DNA of 64,000 nt from NCBI GenBank assembly GCA_900537125.1, contig UNRJ01000009.1, forward strand, positions 1 to 64,000, written 5' to 3'. The position numbers and the translations under genes are program-made. Positions 63,601-64,000 of the stretch are shown in pieces. This stretch comes from Rhodobacteraceae bacterium Alg238-R152 (GTDB lineage: Bacteria; Pseudomonadota; Alphaproteobacteria; Rhodobacterales; Rhodobacteraceae). Within the stretch, counting starts at the first letter, position 1. The number at the start of each line of letters is the position of its first letter. The notes under the pieces were generated by a model. The model saw only the letters and a program-made list of their open reading frames with translations. It did no database searches and was not told the origin of the DNA.

Positions 63601-63929
63601 AGGAAATTGCCCGCGTGGTGCACGCCCGCGCCACCAACCCCGATTGGCTGGCCGGTATGATGCGGCATGGCTTCCGTGGTGGCGCCGAGATTGCCGCCAC
63701 GCTCGATCACATGGGTGCCTTTGCCAACCTGGCTGGCGCAGTTCCACCACAACTGTTTGATGCCTATCACGATGCCACTCTTGGCAACGACAAGATCGTC
63801 GCCTTTCTGGAACGCGAAAACCCGCAAGCCCTGGCCGCCATGCGGGACCGCTTTGCCGCGTTGCACGAGGCTGGGTTGTGGGTCACCCGCCGCAACTCTA
63901 TCGCCGCTGAACTTGAGCGCCTGTCATGA
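60645..63929 (+). CDS. cobN: Cobaltochelatase subunit CobN
   Basis: 1094-residue large subunit of the ATP-dependent cobalt chelatase, which inserts Co2+ into hydrogenobyrinic acid a,c-diamide with CobS and CobT (not in this window). Marks include LIRLIGGISYWQYGIQQ, PERGSDQLREDEYHDLSRVPRHSY (split), VGAHGTLEWLPGKSVALC, YPKNLIVDLWGSATMRTAGEEF, and PAPGSYGLGMGHKIENY. Length is slightly on the short side of the family and no break is seen. The stop overlaps cobG (ATGA). Confidence 0.96.
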   Translation: MHVVFRESHGLDEADTPIDLGQTPADLVVLSFSDSDLGAFAAGWHRSKGDLPTLRLANLTALKHPLSVDTYIEQTLVGAKAILIRLIGGISYWQYGIQQVQALAQKKGIALAVLPADGRPDERLDEVSTLPASTLHRLTLLCDTGGAIAAQAALAQLALAAGLYAKPVMGSKALPDHGGWTPEGGLCDPLADRDTEKPLIALTFYRAYVSSADTAPIETLFDEFRGRGFDVIGLFAPSLKVPASAAWLANTLKELSLTAIVNATSFSGKGDCGTSPLDATDAPVFQVALATSRKKAWAESERGLAPADLAMHVVLPEVDGRLFAGVISFKEPGKKDDALEYSRFAHRALLGRIAAVADKVEGWVSLAKKANAAKQIACVLSTYPGKGWNMAHAVGLDPLASVEAVLADLREAGFQTETADKLEDALLTKSIAWPLEAYQSALATLPETLRDDLNEAWGAPENDPTFADGAFHFKATKRGNVLVALQPERGSDQLREDEYHDLSRVPRHSYVAFYLWLRHALNSDALIHVGAHGTLEWLPGKSVALCNDCWPEALIGDLPVIYPFIVNDPGEAAQAKRRINALTLGHVPPPLKQSATPDRFARLETILDEFSNADGLDPKRRDRLQSDIRDEAEALGLQAELGLDAATSLAEAITRIDTFVCDIKESQFGDGLHIYGRAPRTEGSFDAAPSAAAERDALIKALEGKRIEAGPSGSPYRGRHDVLPTGRNLYTTDPRSVPSRSAYAQGVKLAEELVRRHLQEEGDYPKNLIVDLWGSATMRTAGEEFAMALHLLGARPVWDEGSERVSGVEILPIALLERPRIDVTLRVSGLFRDVFPTLSTLFGQAVKALAERDEAPDWNPFAGRITAPRVYGPAPGSYGLGMGHKIENYSDEGRKNAGEAWLNASSYALDTGEGTKDLDGIRSRVGAADSFVHLQDLPETDVLVASDYAAHEAGFAAAQAITGGEANLYHMDNTNPDKPRARSLTEEIARVVHARATNPDWLAGMMRHGFRGGAEIAATLDHMGAFANLAGAVPPQLFDAYHDATLGNDKIVAFLERENPQALAAMRDRFAALHEAGLWVTRRNSIAAELERLS

Positions 63930-64000
63930 GCCGCCCGGACGCCAAAGGCTGGTGCCCCGGTGCCTACAAGCCCATGATGTCCGGCGACGGGCTGGTTGTG
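63926..64000 (+). CDS. cobG: CobG, precorrin-3B synthase (partial, start only)
   Basis: Only 25 codons lie in the window: MSRPDAKGWCPGAYKPMMSG, then DGLVV. This is the N-terminus of CobG, the oxygen-dependent ring-contraction enzyme, which is a sulfite-reductase-like protein. It begins by ATGA overlap with cobN, so continues the same operon past the right edge. The short length limits certainty, but the KGWCPGAY pattern is distinctive. Confidence 0.85.
   Translation, partial: MSRPDAKGWCPGAYKPMMSGDGLVV

Noticed and set aside
1-64000. CRISPR arrays, rRNA and tRNA genes
   Set aside because: No regularly spaced direct repeats, no tRNA cloverleaf with a GGTTCGAATCC-type arm and no rRNA-like stretches were noticed. 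This was by eye, so a tRNAscan or Rfam run could still overturn it.

Overview
The window looks like a chromosomal segment of a marine alphaproteobacterium of the Roseobacter group (Rhodobacteraceae). This rests on gene content and style, not on a database search: GC-rich coding DNA, many ATGA start/stop overlaps, DUF3572, DUF983, DUF1203 and Lin0512 proteins, an H-NOX/diguanylate cyclase pair, a bifunctional carnitine dehydrogenase and the aerobic cobaltochelatase route (CobN, CobG). No rRNA, tRNA or CRISPR array was seen.

Left edge (1-1.35 kb): the end of an IS3-family element and a frameshifted tyrosine recombinase, together the remnant of a mobile region. 1.36-4.1 kb: a citryl-CoA lyase-like enzyme and a CoA transferase, with a divergent IclR regulator. 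5.2-14.8 kb: a nine-gene minus-strand run for tryptophan/kynurenine/anthranilate breakdown. It encodes a 2-aminobenzoyl-CoA monooxygenase/reductase, SDR, MarR regulator, crotonase, acyl-CoA dehydrogenase, aryl-CoA ligase, tryptophan 2,3-dioxygenase, kynureninase and RidA. Together these take tryptophan to anthranilate and on through CoA-thioester ring reduction, apart from a formamidase that is not in the window. 15.4-21.1 kb: xdhABC with a divergent LysR regulator.

21.1-34.7 kb is mixed housekeeping and signalling. It holds a heme-NO-binding-like protein overlapping a diguanylate cyclase, a DUF4153 membrane protein, a non-pyrrolysine MttB-family methyltransferase, a PleD-like cyclase with degenerate receivers, and an EF-hand protein followed by an ECF sigma/anti-sigma/periplasmic metal-sensor trio of CnrHYX type. 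A NUDIX hydrolase, a DMT transporter and a fatty-acid desaturase with a divergent XRE regulator follow.

35.6-50.6 kb is an accessory island that appears to make and export a sulfated surface polysaccharide. It contains two sulfotransferase proteins (one fused to a glycosyltransferase), a methyltransferase with a large unknown N-terminal region, three further glycosyltransferases, an acetyltransferase-like protein, and a KpsM/T/E-type ABC exporter whose permease is fused to an N-terminal TPR domain. This is the least conventional part of the window. 50.7-56.0 kb: L-carnitine breakdown (SDR, carnitine dehydrogenase/betainyl-CoA thioesterase, BKACE cleavage enzyme, CdhR-like regulator). 56.1-64 kb: cobalamin biosynthesis. 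cobO, two Lin0512 paralogues and cobQ run leftward; a cobalamin riboswitch followed by a DUF1636 gene, cobW, cobN and the start of cobG runs rightward.

Start codons were moved inward from the longest reading frame wherever a ribosome binding site, an overlap with the upstream stop or family alignment supported it.
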